The notes: generated by a model from the sequence alone, not told the origin. Shown: positions 21,644-32,423, numbered from the stretch's first letter. The stretch is 64,000 nt of DNA from Cladocopium goreaui (GCA_947184155.2 CAMXCT020001115.1:109323-173322); one strand, 5' to 3'. Made by a program: numbers and translations.

Positions 21644-22075
21644 ATGTGGTGCATGGATGTCTTCAACTTGGTCATTCAAAGAGACGTCACTGTTGACATA
21701 CAAGAGCTCTTAGCGCTCCCGGACCCTCATCTACGTCAGAGGCTTGCAGCCATTTTGGAGCAAGGTGTACAGCAACTTCAAGCACCTGATGCTGATCGCC
21801 CTCCAGTCCTGGCACCTGACTGGTTCAACAGCTTGGAACTAGCATTTGATGCCCTTGCGGCCCCTGAGATGCTTGAAGAAGGGCCAGTGCTCTACATTCA
21901 CAATTGGTTCATTGATGCTGCCACAGCTACGCGATGTCCAGTTTCTCCACCTGCTCCACTACGTCAAGATCGTCGCATATGGAGATCAGAGATCATTGCA
22001 GTATGGCAGGATCAGGTTCAGTCACAACGCAACGTTGGCAATGAACTCAACAGCACCAGGACCAGGTCGAGCTGA
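21644..22075 (+). pseudogene. Inverted internal block of the LINE ORF
   Basis: A 143-codon frame on the + strand, opposite to the rest of the element. It reads ...LEEGPVLYIHNWFIDAATAT... and ...WRSEIIAVWQDQV. No minus-strand frame over 60 codons exists across this stretch, whereas minus frames fill the element on both sides. The simplest reading is a ~430-base inversion inside the LINE. It resembles an ORF1-distal motif recalled from other dinoflagellate polyproteins, which has not been checked by search. Confidence 0.55.
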
Positions 22076-22830
22076 CTGTTGCCAAATTGGCCAGAGCTCT
22101 TGCACCCAGCTGGGCGAGTCGGCAAGAGGCATAGCTTGTGCATTTGGAAATTGTGGAACATCTCCCGGGCAACCTGAAGTGCATTCATGGCTTGTAGAAA
22201 TTCCTCAATCCAACTATATTGAATAGGTGATGGTGTGACTGCCACATCGGTGGTGAGGTCATGGTTGGGTTTGTCAGCGGAGATACACACCGCCAACTTG
22301 GACAGTGGATCAACATCGCTGACACCGGAATCTGTCTTGTGTGGTGAAAGATCCAGAGCAGAGTAGGCTGGAGAAGAGTTTTGTAACAACGTAACATCTT
22401 CAGCGTCAGCAACTCCAAATTTACGTCGAATGTCTTCAGATGGGACCAAGCTTGGTGAGTAGCTTTCCATTGGTGTCGCCAGCGGAGAGTCATTTACTGC
22501 AAGACGGGCTTGACGCAGTGCATCTCCAAGCAGGTACGAAGTGGCGTCATCACAGGTCTCATCTGGTGGCACACTAATCAAAAGATAGTCGCCATGTGTC
22601 GCCCAAAAGGGCTGCTCATCTTGAAGAGGTAGTAGACGATTGTTGTGCTTGACCAGGCATCGGTGTTGAACTTGCTGACAATAATAAAGAGTCAGCGGGA
22701 GCTCTTGGATCAGTCGCCGAGTCAGTCTCTGAGGCACCACGATCACCCTTCGATCAATGGCAGGGAATGTAGCATAGTGCAATTCGCGTGGGTTGCCATA
22801 AATCTCAACATCGACTAAGCATAAGCACAC
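22018..22830 (-). pseudogene. LINE ORF1 distal part
   Basis: A 270-codon minus frame that overlaps the end of the zinc-ribbon frame by 16 bases in another frame, so the two were probably one protein before an indel. It starts VDVEIYGNPRELHYATFPAI, then has a basic Arg-rich segment and an acidic, Ser-rich middle. It stops being protein-like where the inverted block starts. No known domain is recognised; a nucleic-acid-binding or assembly role is an inference from position. Confidence 0.5.
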
Positions 22831-23516
22831 GGCCTCTCCTGGAACAAAATCACAAAATCATCAAGGTGATGAATGAGTAGCGGTGTGATGTGTCGAGGCA
22901 GGTCGGGCAAAACCACATTGAGCATCCCGGTCAAAGTGCGCAGCTGCTTCTCGGCTGAGGAGATGGCTGAAGACGCCGGGGTCGATGTAGGCACTGATTG
23001 CAACCTGGGTAGGTTGGAAGACCAGGTGGGCTCCTGAAACCACGAAGACGGCCCATCGGCAGCATCGCCACGGAAGGTATTTGTGCTCTTCTTGGATCGA
23101 CGTTGGCGACGACTGGGCTGGTTTGTGCGCTTCCTTGGGCTGTTTGCTCGAGGATTCGCCGCCTCTGTGCGATCTGTTTGATCGGTGCGATCTGTGCGAT
23201 CCGTTCGATTCGAATTTGTAGACCTGGCACTTTGTGCACGTGGTGTCTTCACTCTTTGTTGTTGATCCCAGTTGGGCCATGTGGTCTGGTCCCACTGCCA
23301 TGCCTGTGGTGCTGGTGTAAAACCACACTTGCACGAAGCACATGTGCGGGCAACCTTCTTGTTGAGGCGACCGCAGGGACACTTCCATGGTTGAAGCTCC
23401 ATCTTGGCTTTGATGCGAGCAAGGAGTCGAGGATCGAAAGAGTGATGTGTTGCCAACTTGACGTAGATCCTTTGCAGTTCGTCTCGATTGAGGGAGATCC
23501 GGCCCCTGTTGAACAA
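22815..23516 (-). pseudogene. LINE ORF1 with RanBP2-like zinc ribbon
   Basis: A 233-codon minus frame. Residues ~42-65 read WKCPCGRLNKKVARTCASCK: Trp-x-Cys-x-Cys, Asn, then Cys-x2-Cys, the layout of a RanBP2-type zinc finger. Then come a Thr/Asp/Arg repeat (TDRTDRTDQTDRT) and a basic tract (RKRTNQPSRRQRRSKKS). A zinc ribbon plus a basic tail fits RNA binding by a LINE ORF1 product. The 5' end of the transcript is not defined; sequence to about 23870 is presumed 5' UTR. Confidence 0.65.
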
Positions 23517-23961
23517 GAACCACTGTCTCCGAGCAGCAGCTCGACCACGGCGAAGAGATCGGCGCTGGGAAGGTGTAATGGTTATAGATCAGCAGGATAA
23601 CGTAGAGAACCGCAAAGGCGAAAGTCAATGAAGGCCAAGAGCACGTTGGCATACACCACAACAAAGGGCTCCACAGAGAGATGATGCCAGTGGCAGAGCA
23701 CTTGCTGCAGAAGCCCAAAGCCAGGTAGCACAGCGCTGGAGAAGGCGGTTGCTACGGCGACGAGCCCGCGGGTATGGCGCTAGCTACAGCACCCGCTAAG
23801 GAACAAGACACCTAATCGTGAAGTGGGGGGGAAGTTCTTCCCATAAACACGACACAGGGCCAAGACCTTACATTATACATTCATTATATTATAAACTATT
23901 CATATCATACATCATATACTATACATATTATACATATTTTTTTCATATTATATATGCATAT

Positions 23962-24145
23962 TGCTAGTTTACTAGAGGGTAATGACTTGTTCCGTTTCAA
24001 AAAGCGATCAAAGATGATTTTTTGAAAATATCATCCGCAGAAATCTTTGGAAAAGAATGGTGCAATGGCGCATCTAAACTTATCGCACATTTCTACACAC
24101 ACAGATATATATATATATCCTATCCTATCCTATCCTATCCTCTAC
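23962..24145 (+). repeat. Direct repeat flanking the LINE (right copy)
   Basis: Repeats 15469-15660 at about 90% identity, beginning with only the last ~15 bases of MITE family A (GTTTACTAGAGGGTA) and ending in TCCTA repeats. A separate TATACATTCATTATATTATAA block occurs on both sides of this copy (about 23872 and 24170), so local duplication also happened. Confidence 0.8.
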
Positions 24146-24255
24146 CATGCATTTACAGATACATACACATTATACATTCATTATATTATAAACTATTCAT
24201 ATTATATTTATATATATATACATACATACATACTGTATCCGTGTCCACTAATTGG

Positions 24256-24370
24256 ATCCACGGCCGCTGAGCTCCTTCGGAACCGGCCCTTTGTGGCGGC
24301 CGTGGCACCCCGGGCGAGGCAGCTGAAAGCCCTGCAGGCCCCGGGGTCGCGGTGGAGCGGTGGTAGCTGG
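24256..24370 (+). CDS. Exon-like island, product unknown
   Basis: A GC-rich island (unlike its AT-rich flanks) reading TAAELLRNRPFVAAVAPRAR and then RQLKALQAPGSRW. The composition is alanine- and arginine-rich. Splice sites are not certain at either end. It could be the first exon downstream of the LINE-containing intron. Confidence 0.45.
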
Positions 24371-25026
24371 GGAAACCCCTTTCGAACAATGGGAAAATCA
24401 TGTGAAAATATGGGAAACTTGGCAAAATATGAGAAAGATATGTGAAAATTTGGAAAAACAATGAGAAAGATGTGTGAAAAATATGGGTAAACCCCAAACT
24501 TAATGGAGGTTTATTGCTGGGAAAATCATCGAACTAAATGGCGGAATTTGATTGCCGAACCAACATGGACAAAAATTGGCCTGGGTTTGACCTGTAAAAT
24601 TAGAAGCATTTCCGTCAGAAATGCATTGCTTAATGATGAAAAACGAAATTGTAACCCCTGACGAGTTGTTTTTTTCCTATCCTGGGATTGTACAAAAGCA
24701 TTGGGGTCTATCCTGTTGAGGTGGAAGCGAAGCTTGGTATAGGTAACATTTTCAAAGGAGCCTTTTGTCAACCATGCATATAGCGATAGATTGCCATAAT
24801 ATAGTATGGCAGATTTGATTGTTGGGAGATTTGTTGATGATTGAAGGTCTCCATGAAAGACCTCACCCCAAATCTACAGGTCAGGGATGAGCTGCCCCTA
24901 GCGACCTCCAGGAACTCTCAGAAGCCAAAGATGTAAAGATGCTGCTGATATTGTTGAATGCACCTCGGTCGCAGTGAGAGTTTCTCCCTATCAAGGTACA
25001 TTGCATGGTTGTAATGTGGAGAGGGT

Positions 25027-25130
25027 TCATGATCGTCATCATCGTCATCATCATCATCATCATCATCATCGTTGCCGTCGTTGTCGTCGTCATCATCGTC
25101 ATCATCATCATCATCATCATCATCGTTTGT
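25027..25130. repeat. ATC/GTC trinucleotide microsatellite
   Basis: Imperfect CATCATCGTC repeats of about 100 bases giving poly-Asp and poly-Met shadow frames on the minus strand. Confidence 0.95.
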
Positions 25131-25263
25131 ATTGATAATTAACGACAATGATTGCCATAGTTCACAATGATTGTCATTCGTGATTTTCGTAATGATAGAC
25201 AATGACAATGATAAGAATCATCAATCACCACAATCACTTCACAATCACTCCACTTTTCTACAG

Positions 25264-25438
25264 CATTGCCATCACCCGAGGCCAGGGTCCGTTGCAGATC
25301 CGAGGAGACGGGTGGCTGCCGAGGGGGCCACTGAGGGCCGCCGTGTTCCCAGAGTCAGTGCAGGACTGCACGGACATCCGGAAGGACGTGGCTTTTGCTT
25401 CGAACCCGGTCTTTCACGTGGCTACCCAAGGATTTGGA
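25264..25438 (+). CDS. Internal exon of an unidentified gene
   Basis: Starts after TTTCTACAG and reads IAITRGQGPLQIRGDGWLPR, then AVFPESVQDCTDIRKDVAFA and NPVFHVATQGFG, about 58 codons. It is GC-rich in AT-rich surroundings. The 3' end is near GGAGAGTAAG, where either a GT or a GA donor could be used; GA donors are known in dinoflagellates. No family is recognised. Confidence 0.55.
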
Positions 25439-25621
25439 GAGTAAGAGAGTGGCGAAACACGATGAAACCATAGAACGGTGAAGGCACTTTAGGGCTAAAC
25501 TCCACAGAATCACAGGCTGAAATGACTAAGAGTTCTACTTTGCTTTTGTCATCAACAAATCGTTATACCCGAAATTCCCCTAATCGCACCCACAAAACAG
25601 CAACGTTTAAAGTTCTGGTAG

Positions 25622-25705
25622 TCTTGACACTTCCCCCTATGATGGCCATCAAAGACCCCGTGGCACCCATGGGACCCGCCATGGCCCAATCTCGACGGAC
25701 CCAAG
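25622..25705 (+). CDS. Internal exon of an unidentified gene
   Basis: Ends at CCAAG|GTGAGT, a consensus donor (25706). One frame reads AIKDPVAPMGPAMAQSRRTQ. The acceptor is less certain (TCTGGTAG). It lies 180 bases after the previous exon and is probably the same gene. Confidence 0.5.
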
Positions 25706-25876
25706 GTGAGTTTCGCAGGGCCAAAGGGTGAGGCGAATTTTTCTTCTGAAAAAGTCCAGAAGGGCATCCAAATAATTGGGATTTCCATATGGATTTCCAT
25801 CATTTTTTGATTCATTGAATTTGGGATGATTGATCACATTTGTTCTACATGAGTTGCTGTGAGTCTCCACCGCCAG

Positions 25877-25915
25877 GGGCTGCTCTACAAGTCCATCAAC
25901 ACACCCTGGGTGTTG
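25877..25915 (+). CDS. Microexon (13 codons), gene unidentified
   Basis: Lies between CCGCCAG and GTGAGG (25916). It reads GLLYKSINTPWVL in phase 0. The length is a multiple of three and both borders are good. It is likely consecutive with the exons at 25264 and 25622. Confidence 0.5.
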
Positions 25916-26976
25916 GTGAGGATTCGATGCCGCTTGTTTTGTCGTTGCTTTCTAGATGGCAATTCAGGAAGATATGGATGTCCAAAGAAAATTGGTTGGT
26001 TTGGTAGTTGTTTTGGGGTTCAAAACGGTACCTCAATTTTGACCCGCGCCGTTGTGACAACCCATGCCTTTGACGTGTTTCTCAGGGTCTACACCACACC
26101 TTGAGCCCCCAAAACATCACATTCATTTTGGAGTGGAGCTTGAATTTTGTGTCAGGATAGACCCAAGTCACTGGCAAATGTGTGCTTGAAAAAAGTAGGA
26201 CCAAACTATGCAGCCAGCATTCACCTGTGTTTTCAAGGGCCCCGCTTTGCAACGCCAAAAGCAAAAGCCACGTGAAACGGGTCGCAGGAGGGAAGATGGC
26301 AAGGAGCTTTGGCGTGGCGATGACGAGCCGACAAAGGAGGTTCTGGTTGGGGAAAGCATCGAAGATCCTAATTCGCACCTCCCGCACACACGCATAGTAA
26401 AGAAAATATACAGATAGTCTCATAGACCTGATATGCATCATAACGCCGATTTGGGCCTTATGCCTTCTTGATTCCTGGCAGGTGGTCCAAAACGCCATGA
26501 AGGAAAGCTGACTCGCTGCGCGGGAGTCGATCCTGAGATTTGAGAAGCAAAAAAAAATGGTGCAAAGTGACCTGAGTCGTGCCAGTGTCATTTCGGTGGC
26601 AAGTCGCTGCGGCGCGGCAGTCTTTTTGATCATGTGTCCCACGGCTAGTTTGGGGATCATTCCGATCGTGGCGGGTTCTTTGGGCGAAATGACGCCAAGA
26701 AGCAGCTGTGCTTTTTCCACTTTGTTTTTTCGTTGAGAGACTGTTTGGGTCCAGATAAAACCTCAAACTTTAGAGGCACATTTCAGGATGTCCCTGTGTT
26801 TTTGGGAAAGGCAAAAACTCCACGATTGTTTTGGTTCCAGATGAAATAGCCCTTGCAGCCCTACAATCATGTTCAAAACCTATCTCCAACTGTCTCCAAT
26901 TGTCTCCACATTCTATGGATTTCAGTCTGTTCAAACTCATTCCTCTCGGATGTTGGTTTTTCATAGCGCCTAGGTC

Positions 26977-27046
26977 AGGAGCCAGCCCTTTACGGAACCT
27001 CGCGCTACAAATTCAAGGACCCGAGGGACCGACCTGGGATTGGGAA
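26977..27046 (+). CDS. Exon-like island, product unknown
   Basis: Follows TAGGTCAG. One frame reads EPALYGTSRYKFKDPRDRPG, a typical protein composition. The donor is unclear, and an alternative + frame is open as well. Confidence 0.35.
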
Positions 27047-27365
27047 ATGATGATGAATTCACAAGGATTCAGTCTCTGTGAACATGCAGATTGGACAGCC
27101 GGCCTACTCTCGGGGCATCACCTTCAATCTACTTGGATGGCTAGTCATAGGGTGAACATCCATGCAAGCTTGCAACATCCCATTATTATCCCATTATCAT
27201 CCCCATGTTTAAACCATATCAATATATTAATCCATATATATATAGAGAGAGAGAGAGAATAAGTTCCATTTATATGTGATTTTCCCAGTAAAATATCTCC
27301 GTTTATACTATCAACTGAAATGGAAGGCATGCTGTAAAGCCTCTACGATCACCAAAACTGTCAGG

Positions 27366-27436
27366 AGAATCGCTCCACATCTACGCGGCCACGCACCAGG
27401 TGGGGCGGATGCAGAGATTCATCCAGGGATACCCTG
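27366..27436 (+). CDS. Exon-like island, product unknown
   Basis: Follows CTGTCAG and reads ESLHIYAATHQVGRMQRF in one frame. GTGGGG inside could be a donor, making a shorter exon of about 35 bases. The product is unknown. Confidence 0.35.
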
Positions 27437-28074
27437 TTGGTTTATCATTACCATATAATACCTGGTGGAATGGGGATTTTTGTAGCATTTATATGCATTT
27501 AACCCAAACCTATCAACCAAATAGTATAATGAGATGGGATAGAGGTATTTCGAATGGTTCATTTGTTGATGTTTGATAAACCCATACCCCAGAGGACAGG
27601 GCTGTAGTTAATAACCTCCTATGTGGCCATGGTTGGTAAATTGGACAGATGACAGTTAAGAAGCTGAATCTTTCCACGCAATGACGAAATTGTCTATCAG
27701 TGATAGATGCAATAGATTGAGTGTCTCACCAAATGTGTCGAACTGAATTAAATTGTTTGCAATTAGACAGCAAACGCATGCACCATAGATGAGTGTGCAG
27801 GATTAAGTCTTTAGGGGCCATCCATTCCATTTCAACTTTTTAAGCGGATGTGTAGAATTAATGCAGTACATTGCAGGACCTCAATCTCAGCCAGGATGGA
27901 TTGCTTCTCCTGAGACCTCGAGGTGGGGATTCTCACCTTCGAAATGTCCACGAGGAAAGCAATACCACCTGGACTCAACTGGTGGAAGGCAGTGCATATA
28001 GATATGCCCCCAAAATGAGGACACACTGCGCCAGAAACTCCAAAAGGTTTAGCCATCTCTATGTTTTTTTGCAG

Positions 28075-28149
28075 GTGAGCAGCTGCGACCAGTTCTGGAG
28101 GCGGCTCTGTGATGGGTACAATGGGTACGGGTTGTTTCTTGAGAAGATC
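28075..28149 (+). CDS. Internal exon of an unidentified gene
   Basis: Starts after a strong TTTTTTTGCAG acceptor and reads VSSCDQFWRRLCDGYNGYG and then LFLEKI. The aromatic-rich sequence resembles a globular domain core. No donor is certain (about 28149). Confidence 0.45.
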
Positions 28150-28225
28150 AAAATGTCTTCAGGGTGCAGAAATGTGCAGAATCATATACGTACTATTTCT
28201 CCCCTCCAAAAATGCAAGTGCACAA

Positions 28226-28440
28226 GTCCGCCCAGGTTGAAACTTCCAAGGAACGAGGCTCCTGGACCCCCGAGCTGCCCGGGATCTCAGTGCTTTTCCC
28301 AACCCTCCATGGCTCCATGGCGGCTTCCAGGGCTCACGACCAAGGCTGTTGGTGCTAAAGGATGTGCTCTTCTCCTTTCGCCCAGAGGAAAGCTGCTGGT
28401 GGAACTTGCTGGAGCTTGGTGGCGGGAGGTACAGTATCCC
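28226..28440 (+). CDS. Two adjacent exon-like stretches, product unknown
   Basis: The first reads SAQVETSKERGSWTPELPGI and ends near TGTTGG|TGC (28350). The second, in another frame, reads RGKLLVELAGAWWREVQ (28390-28436). Both are GC-rich and probably separated by a very short intron or an indel. Domains are not recognised. Confidence 0.35.
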
Positions 28441-28864
28441 TAGGGCAATCCCCTATCCCCTTTTTCCGTGGAATTTGACAGGGAGGGGTTCCCTGATAAG
28501 TGAAGCGCAGAGAATACATGTGGCAAAGCCCGCTCTGACTCTGACCCACTCATGTTGGTTTCTCGGCGCTTGTGGTACGGTCACCGGAAATTGTGAATCA
28601 GGTGGGTGGCACGCATACTTCACCTGACCTGACCGCGATGGTTGGCTACTGATTTCTTCATTGCTTGAAGCTGCAGAAGAGAAGGAAGTTTATATGAGAA
28701 TACCTCACCCGCACCTCTCTTTCTGTTTTCAGCCATGTTGCTGAGGGAATAGGTCATGTATGAATCACATCCTTACAAAACTTGACTTTGGGGATGGGCA
28801 TGGGGCTCAGGACGCCTCCTGCGAAGGCGGGGGGGAGAAATATGCGCTCTCCCAGCTGACCGAG

Positions 28865-29197
28865 TTATTTCAGCGAAAATTCAACTTGTTTATTCCCAAA
28901 GTAGAAGTATTTTAACCCAAAATTTAAAGCCACTGTGGGGCCGTCATACTTGTTAGGCGGGCATCGGCAATAACATGGGTAATGTCCATTGACAAAGCAG
29001 TTCTTGAGGGAAGCCGTGGCATCAAATGTGTCTGGCTTGCTGAGAGAGATAAACAGTACACGTTCATCCTCACGAGCATTGGATTTGACCCAAACAGATG
29101 GAGCGACTGTAACAGAAGAAAGTGTGGCAGTTCCGAGATAATAGTTGCAATCTACATGGTTTTTGTTGATTGCCATCCCCGAAAAAAGGTAAAACAC
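28865..29197 (-). CDS. Unidentified minus-strand ORF, 110 codons
   Basis: The frame is protein-like throughout (INKNHVDCNYYLGTATLSSV; later GHYPCYCRCPPNKYDGPTVA) and ends with a stop at 28865. Cysteines cluster at Cys-x-Cys-x-Cys. The + strand reads less naturally. No family is recognised. It may be one exon of a minus-strand gene or a relic of an old element. Confidence 0.3.
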   Translation of the reverse strand: MFYLFSGMAINKNHVDCNYYLGTATLSSVTVAPSVWVKSNAREDERVLFISLSKPDTFDATASLKNCFVNGHYPCYCRCPPNKYDGPTVALNFGLKYFYFGNKQVEFSLK

Positions 29198-29240
29198 AAG
29201 TTACATAGTCCAGAAACACAAACTACATAGTCCAGATGGG

Positions 29241-29345
29241 TACCCTCTGGTAAACTAACATAGCTATTGAAAATGGTGATTTATAGTGGATTTTCCCATG
29301 AAAAATGGTGATTTTCCATAGCTATGTTAGTTTACCAGATGGGTA
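29241..29345. mobile_element. MITE family A, copy 8
   Basis: A 105-base palindrome with TACCCTCTGG at the left and CCAGATGGGTA at the right. The arms with AACATAGCTATTGAAAAT are nearly identical to copy 7. Confidence 0.85.
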
Positions 29346-29762
29346 TCACAATTAGGTGACCGTTTCCAAGAAATTCTCAGCACCTGCCAGGTGCCGGTTT
29401 GCTCACGGCGTGGCAGTTGAACAGTGGGGTTCGGATTGCCCAAGCTGCGGTGTGCGAAATACAAAGGTACCTAGAGAAATCAATGGCTGTTCCTGTGGAA
29501 AGAAGATGAAAGAAGTAACTACATCCATAATATCCATATGACACTTCCATTCTCAGATGGTTCAAATCTCAATCCATGTGGTTGACCGCAATTTCCAGGA
29601 TTGCAGTGCATGCCAGCATGATTTCCAAGAAGTTCCTATGGACAAATGCTGATTTGCCCCCACCGTGAGGTGAGTGAGTACACTTTCATTCTTCCATGTG
29701 AAGCATATATGCATTTGAAAGTTGTCAATCCCGCCTTTTCTCATTTTTCAATATCTTTTACA

Positions 29763-29866
29763 CATCCAGGGATTTGCGGCCCAGGTCAAGTTTCAACGTG
29801 TGCTGAGTACAGAGGCAGATGGCCGAAGGGTTGAAAGCTTTTGGCCCGGAAATTGGCCTGTTACTG
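29763..29866 (+). CDS. Exon-like island, product unknown
   Basis: Follows TTTTACACATCCAG and reads GFAAQVKFQRVLSTEADGRR, then VESFWPGNWPVTEF. No donor or domain is established. Confidence 0.3.
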
Positions 29867-29947
29867 AGTTCCTAGTTCTGACAACTACTGTACCTCGACT
29901 TGTGATGATGTGATCGATCAATCCTGGTCGAAGTCCAAAGAGTAGAT

Positions 29948-30825
29948 CTACAAAAGGACGAATTCAAAGGCGATTGTAGTTGACAGCCACACAGCCCCAG
30001 GCGGCGTTGTCCGCTCCTCAGCTCCAAGCATCGTCTGAAACACGGTGAACTGACCATCCCAAAGTGTTGCCACGACGTGGAAATTTGTTGTTTGGAATAG
30101 CTTTCTGGTCACAAACCATTTCCGCATGTCCTCCATATCACGTGAATTTCTTTCACGACGGAAAGGAAATTCATCACCCACTGCCCATGTTGCCAATATT
30201 CACCCCCAGATGTAACGGACTAGAAGCCAAAAGATTCGCAGATGAACCCAAAGAATTGTCAATGTCACCTGAATCCTCTCGCAGAAAATTCTCGGAGAAG
30301 CCACAGCAAGTGCTTCACCATCCCCGAAATTGTCAGGAACATGACCTTCTGCAGCCCCTCTGTGGTGGCCTCGTTTTAGCCGCGCCATTTTAGCGTCATG
30401 GCGACGAAAAATTCTGGCGACACTGCTGATTGAGGTCACAGTTAGAGAGGTGTTTGACCATATTTCAGCCGTATCTTTGGAAAGGATGTCTGGAAACGGG
30501 AATGTTGTTGGATGAAGATGTGGTATTGGAATCAGCCGCCAATATCGCTTGATGTGATCTCATTCGGTAGGGAATTTTGACATGGTAGGTGACAAACAAC
30601 CAACCAATACCGCGGCTCAAGGCCAGTGAAAAGGCCTTCTTTCAGGATAGAATGTCCCATTGGTGCAGAAGAAAGCTCCAAATTACTACCATATGCATCC
30701 ATATGCCACAAAACAGTCTCAGAAAATGACTTGGGTTCAGAGAGAGGGCCTGATAACACAACTGCATTTTGGTCGTTTTGGTTGATTTCAGTGGCAAAAA
30801 TCTTTTTCTGAATGTCCAACCACAC
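29948..30825 (-). CDS. Cluster of unidentified minus-strand frames
   Basis: Three consecutive minus frames (30532-30825, 30200-30439, 29948-30196) have protein-like composition, for example VLWHMDAYGSNLELSSAPMG and FVTRKLFQTTNFHVVATLWD. The + strand is also partly open (30064-30393), so the strand is not proved. No motif is recognised. Splice joins between them are possible but were not found. Confidence 0.25.
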
Positions 30826-31508
30826 AGCTAAAAGCTGTCAAATCAAGCACCATACCAAGCCTTCCAGCCTCATGTGGCCCGCCCCTGTCCCAGCTCAAAC
30901 ATTATCAGGTGTTACGCTTCGAAGAATTCCTGAGAATCAATTCCATAGTGTTGAATTTGTCTGTTGTTTTGCAGAGTTTTTCCCGTGTGAGACTATGCGA
31001 ATGTTGGAATGATAAGCTAGAGGAGATGCCTTTCCTGCTACCCGGAATCCTGGCAAGTCACATATCATCAAGCTGTCCAGAAAATTTTGCAGAATTGATA
31101 GAGAGGACGCAAACAGGTTTAACCTTTGCATACACCTCTCAATGTCCGTATTCAAACGCAAATGAATTCATTTGCATATGCATGCATACACATGTGCGTG
31201 ATCAGAATACATACATCCATCTATAGGAATATTTAGTGGAGGTTGTCAGGCTCTCAATTCCGCTGACTCGAATCACGACTTTCAAGGGAAATTAAACGTA
31301 TACAGTAGGAGCAACAGGTGTTGAGAATGAAAGAAATGTCGAAATGTGACTGTTGGATCAGGAGGCCTTTGTTCTTGAAGATCTTAAACTTTTGAGATCA
31401 TCCAAGTTAATAAATCTTCTCTGATTCGCACCATGGTGATAACTGCACTTACCCCACGTGTCTTTTGAGTTTTCTTTGTGACCAGTTCGATCCAGGTCTG
31501 GTTTTCAG

Positions 31509-31568
31509 ACGCCCGCCTGGCGCTGTGGCTGCTGCTGATACTGTGCCTGGCTCGTACCAGGCGGATCT
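31509..31568 (+). CDS. Internal exon (60 bases), gene unidentified
   Basis: A clean exon between GTTTTCAG and GTAAGG (31569). A plausible frame reads RPPGAVAAADTVPGSYQADL; another reads DARLALWLLLILCLARTRRI. The strong sites on the + strand conflict with assigning this region wholly to a minus-strand gene. Confidence 0.45.
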
Positions 31569-31683
31569 GTAAGGGACTGGTTCCGTACCCAGGACACGAC
31601 ATAACCAATACATAACCAAAACATAGCCCATACATACCACATGTCAGCTGTGACCACAGCGACAATCACTCCAAAGTCAGGTC

Positions 31684-32397
31684 TCAATGTTGCCACTGTG
31701 GAGCACATGTCTGTGGAACACACAGTTTGATGATGGTTTGCGGCCCTGTATAGATTATTAGATTTGCTTTTCCTTCAAGATTGCAACGTGTACGAATCAA
31801 AATTGACCGGAAAATAGATTGGATGATACGTTTGAAGACTTGAGGAACATTAATCTTCTTGGCCACATCAAAGTCCTTCAGAGTTTTGTCGTCCTTGGCT
31901 TCGTTGAATTTGTTGAACTTGGTGCAGGTTTGCTGTACCACTGCCGCTGGTCCTCTTCCATTTTGCCATTTGCGCCTTGCCTGGCAGAGATGTGCAAGAT
32001 GATGTAACCCGACATAAACAACACTCTGATTAGCACAGAGAGGACGGTAAGAAAGAATCTTCTTCATCTCAAGGTTTTGTACCAGTATGATTTATTGCAA
32101 AACTGCTAGCGACTCCTCTATTTGTAAAAATGGAAGGGGCTCTTTATGAAGAATTGCTCTGGGTATTCCTTGGTGATGCTTTTCATCAGTGCATCTTGTA
32201 GTCTGATTTTCAGGTGTGGCGGCAGTCAGCTGCAGTGCTCGAAAGCTCAGCCAGCATGTCTCCCTGCCGTGGTGCCCTATGGATATGAAACCATTGTAAA
32301 ACCTTGCTTGGTGTTGGCCAGCGTCGTGATGCCGTTTCTTGAGATATGTCCTGTACCTGTTGTTCGAAACTAATGAATAGATGAATAGTAATGACAA
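31684..32397 (-). CDS. Unidentified minus-strand frames
   Basis: Frames 32092-32397 (...AGQHQARFYNGFISIGHHGR...) and 31684-32067 (...KDDKTLKDFDVAKKINVPQV..., lysine-rich, then hydrophobic) are separated by a stop near 32092. They could be exons or a decayed gene. No family is recognised. Confidence 0.25.
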
Positions 32398-32423
32398 TAA
32401 TGATAATGATAATGGTGATGTTG

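Larger units (their letters stand above)
15700..23870 (-). mobile_element. Degraded non-LTR (LINE-type) retrotransposon
   Basis: An ~8-kb minus-strand element. From 23.5 kb down to 15.8 kb the frames give, in order, a zinc-ribbon ORF1, an RNase H fold, an APE-type endonuclease, a reverse transcriptase, C2H2-like fingers and a C5-methyltransferase-like domain. It has no LTRs. On the minus strand it ends in a GGAAA repeat tail (15714-15751), a common kind of LINE 3' end. Many frameshifts and one internal inversion make it inactive. The domain content matches polyproteins abundant in dinoflagellate genomes (recalled, not searched). Exact ends are approximate. Confidence 0.85.

Noticed and set aside
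15469..24145. LTR retrotransposon, with the 180-bp direct repeats as LTRs
   Set aside because: The enclosed polyprotein has an APE endonuclease and no integrase or protease, and the repeat includes the end of an independent MITE.
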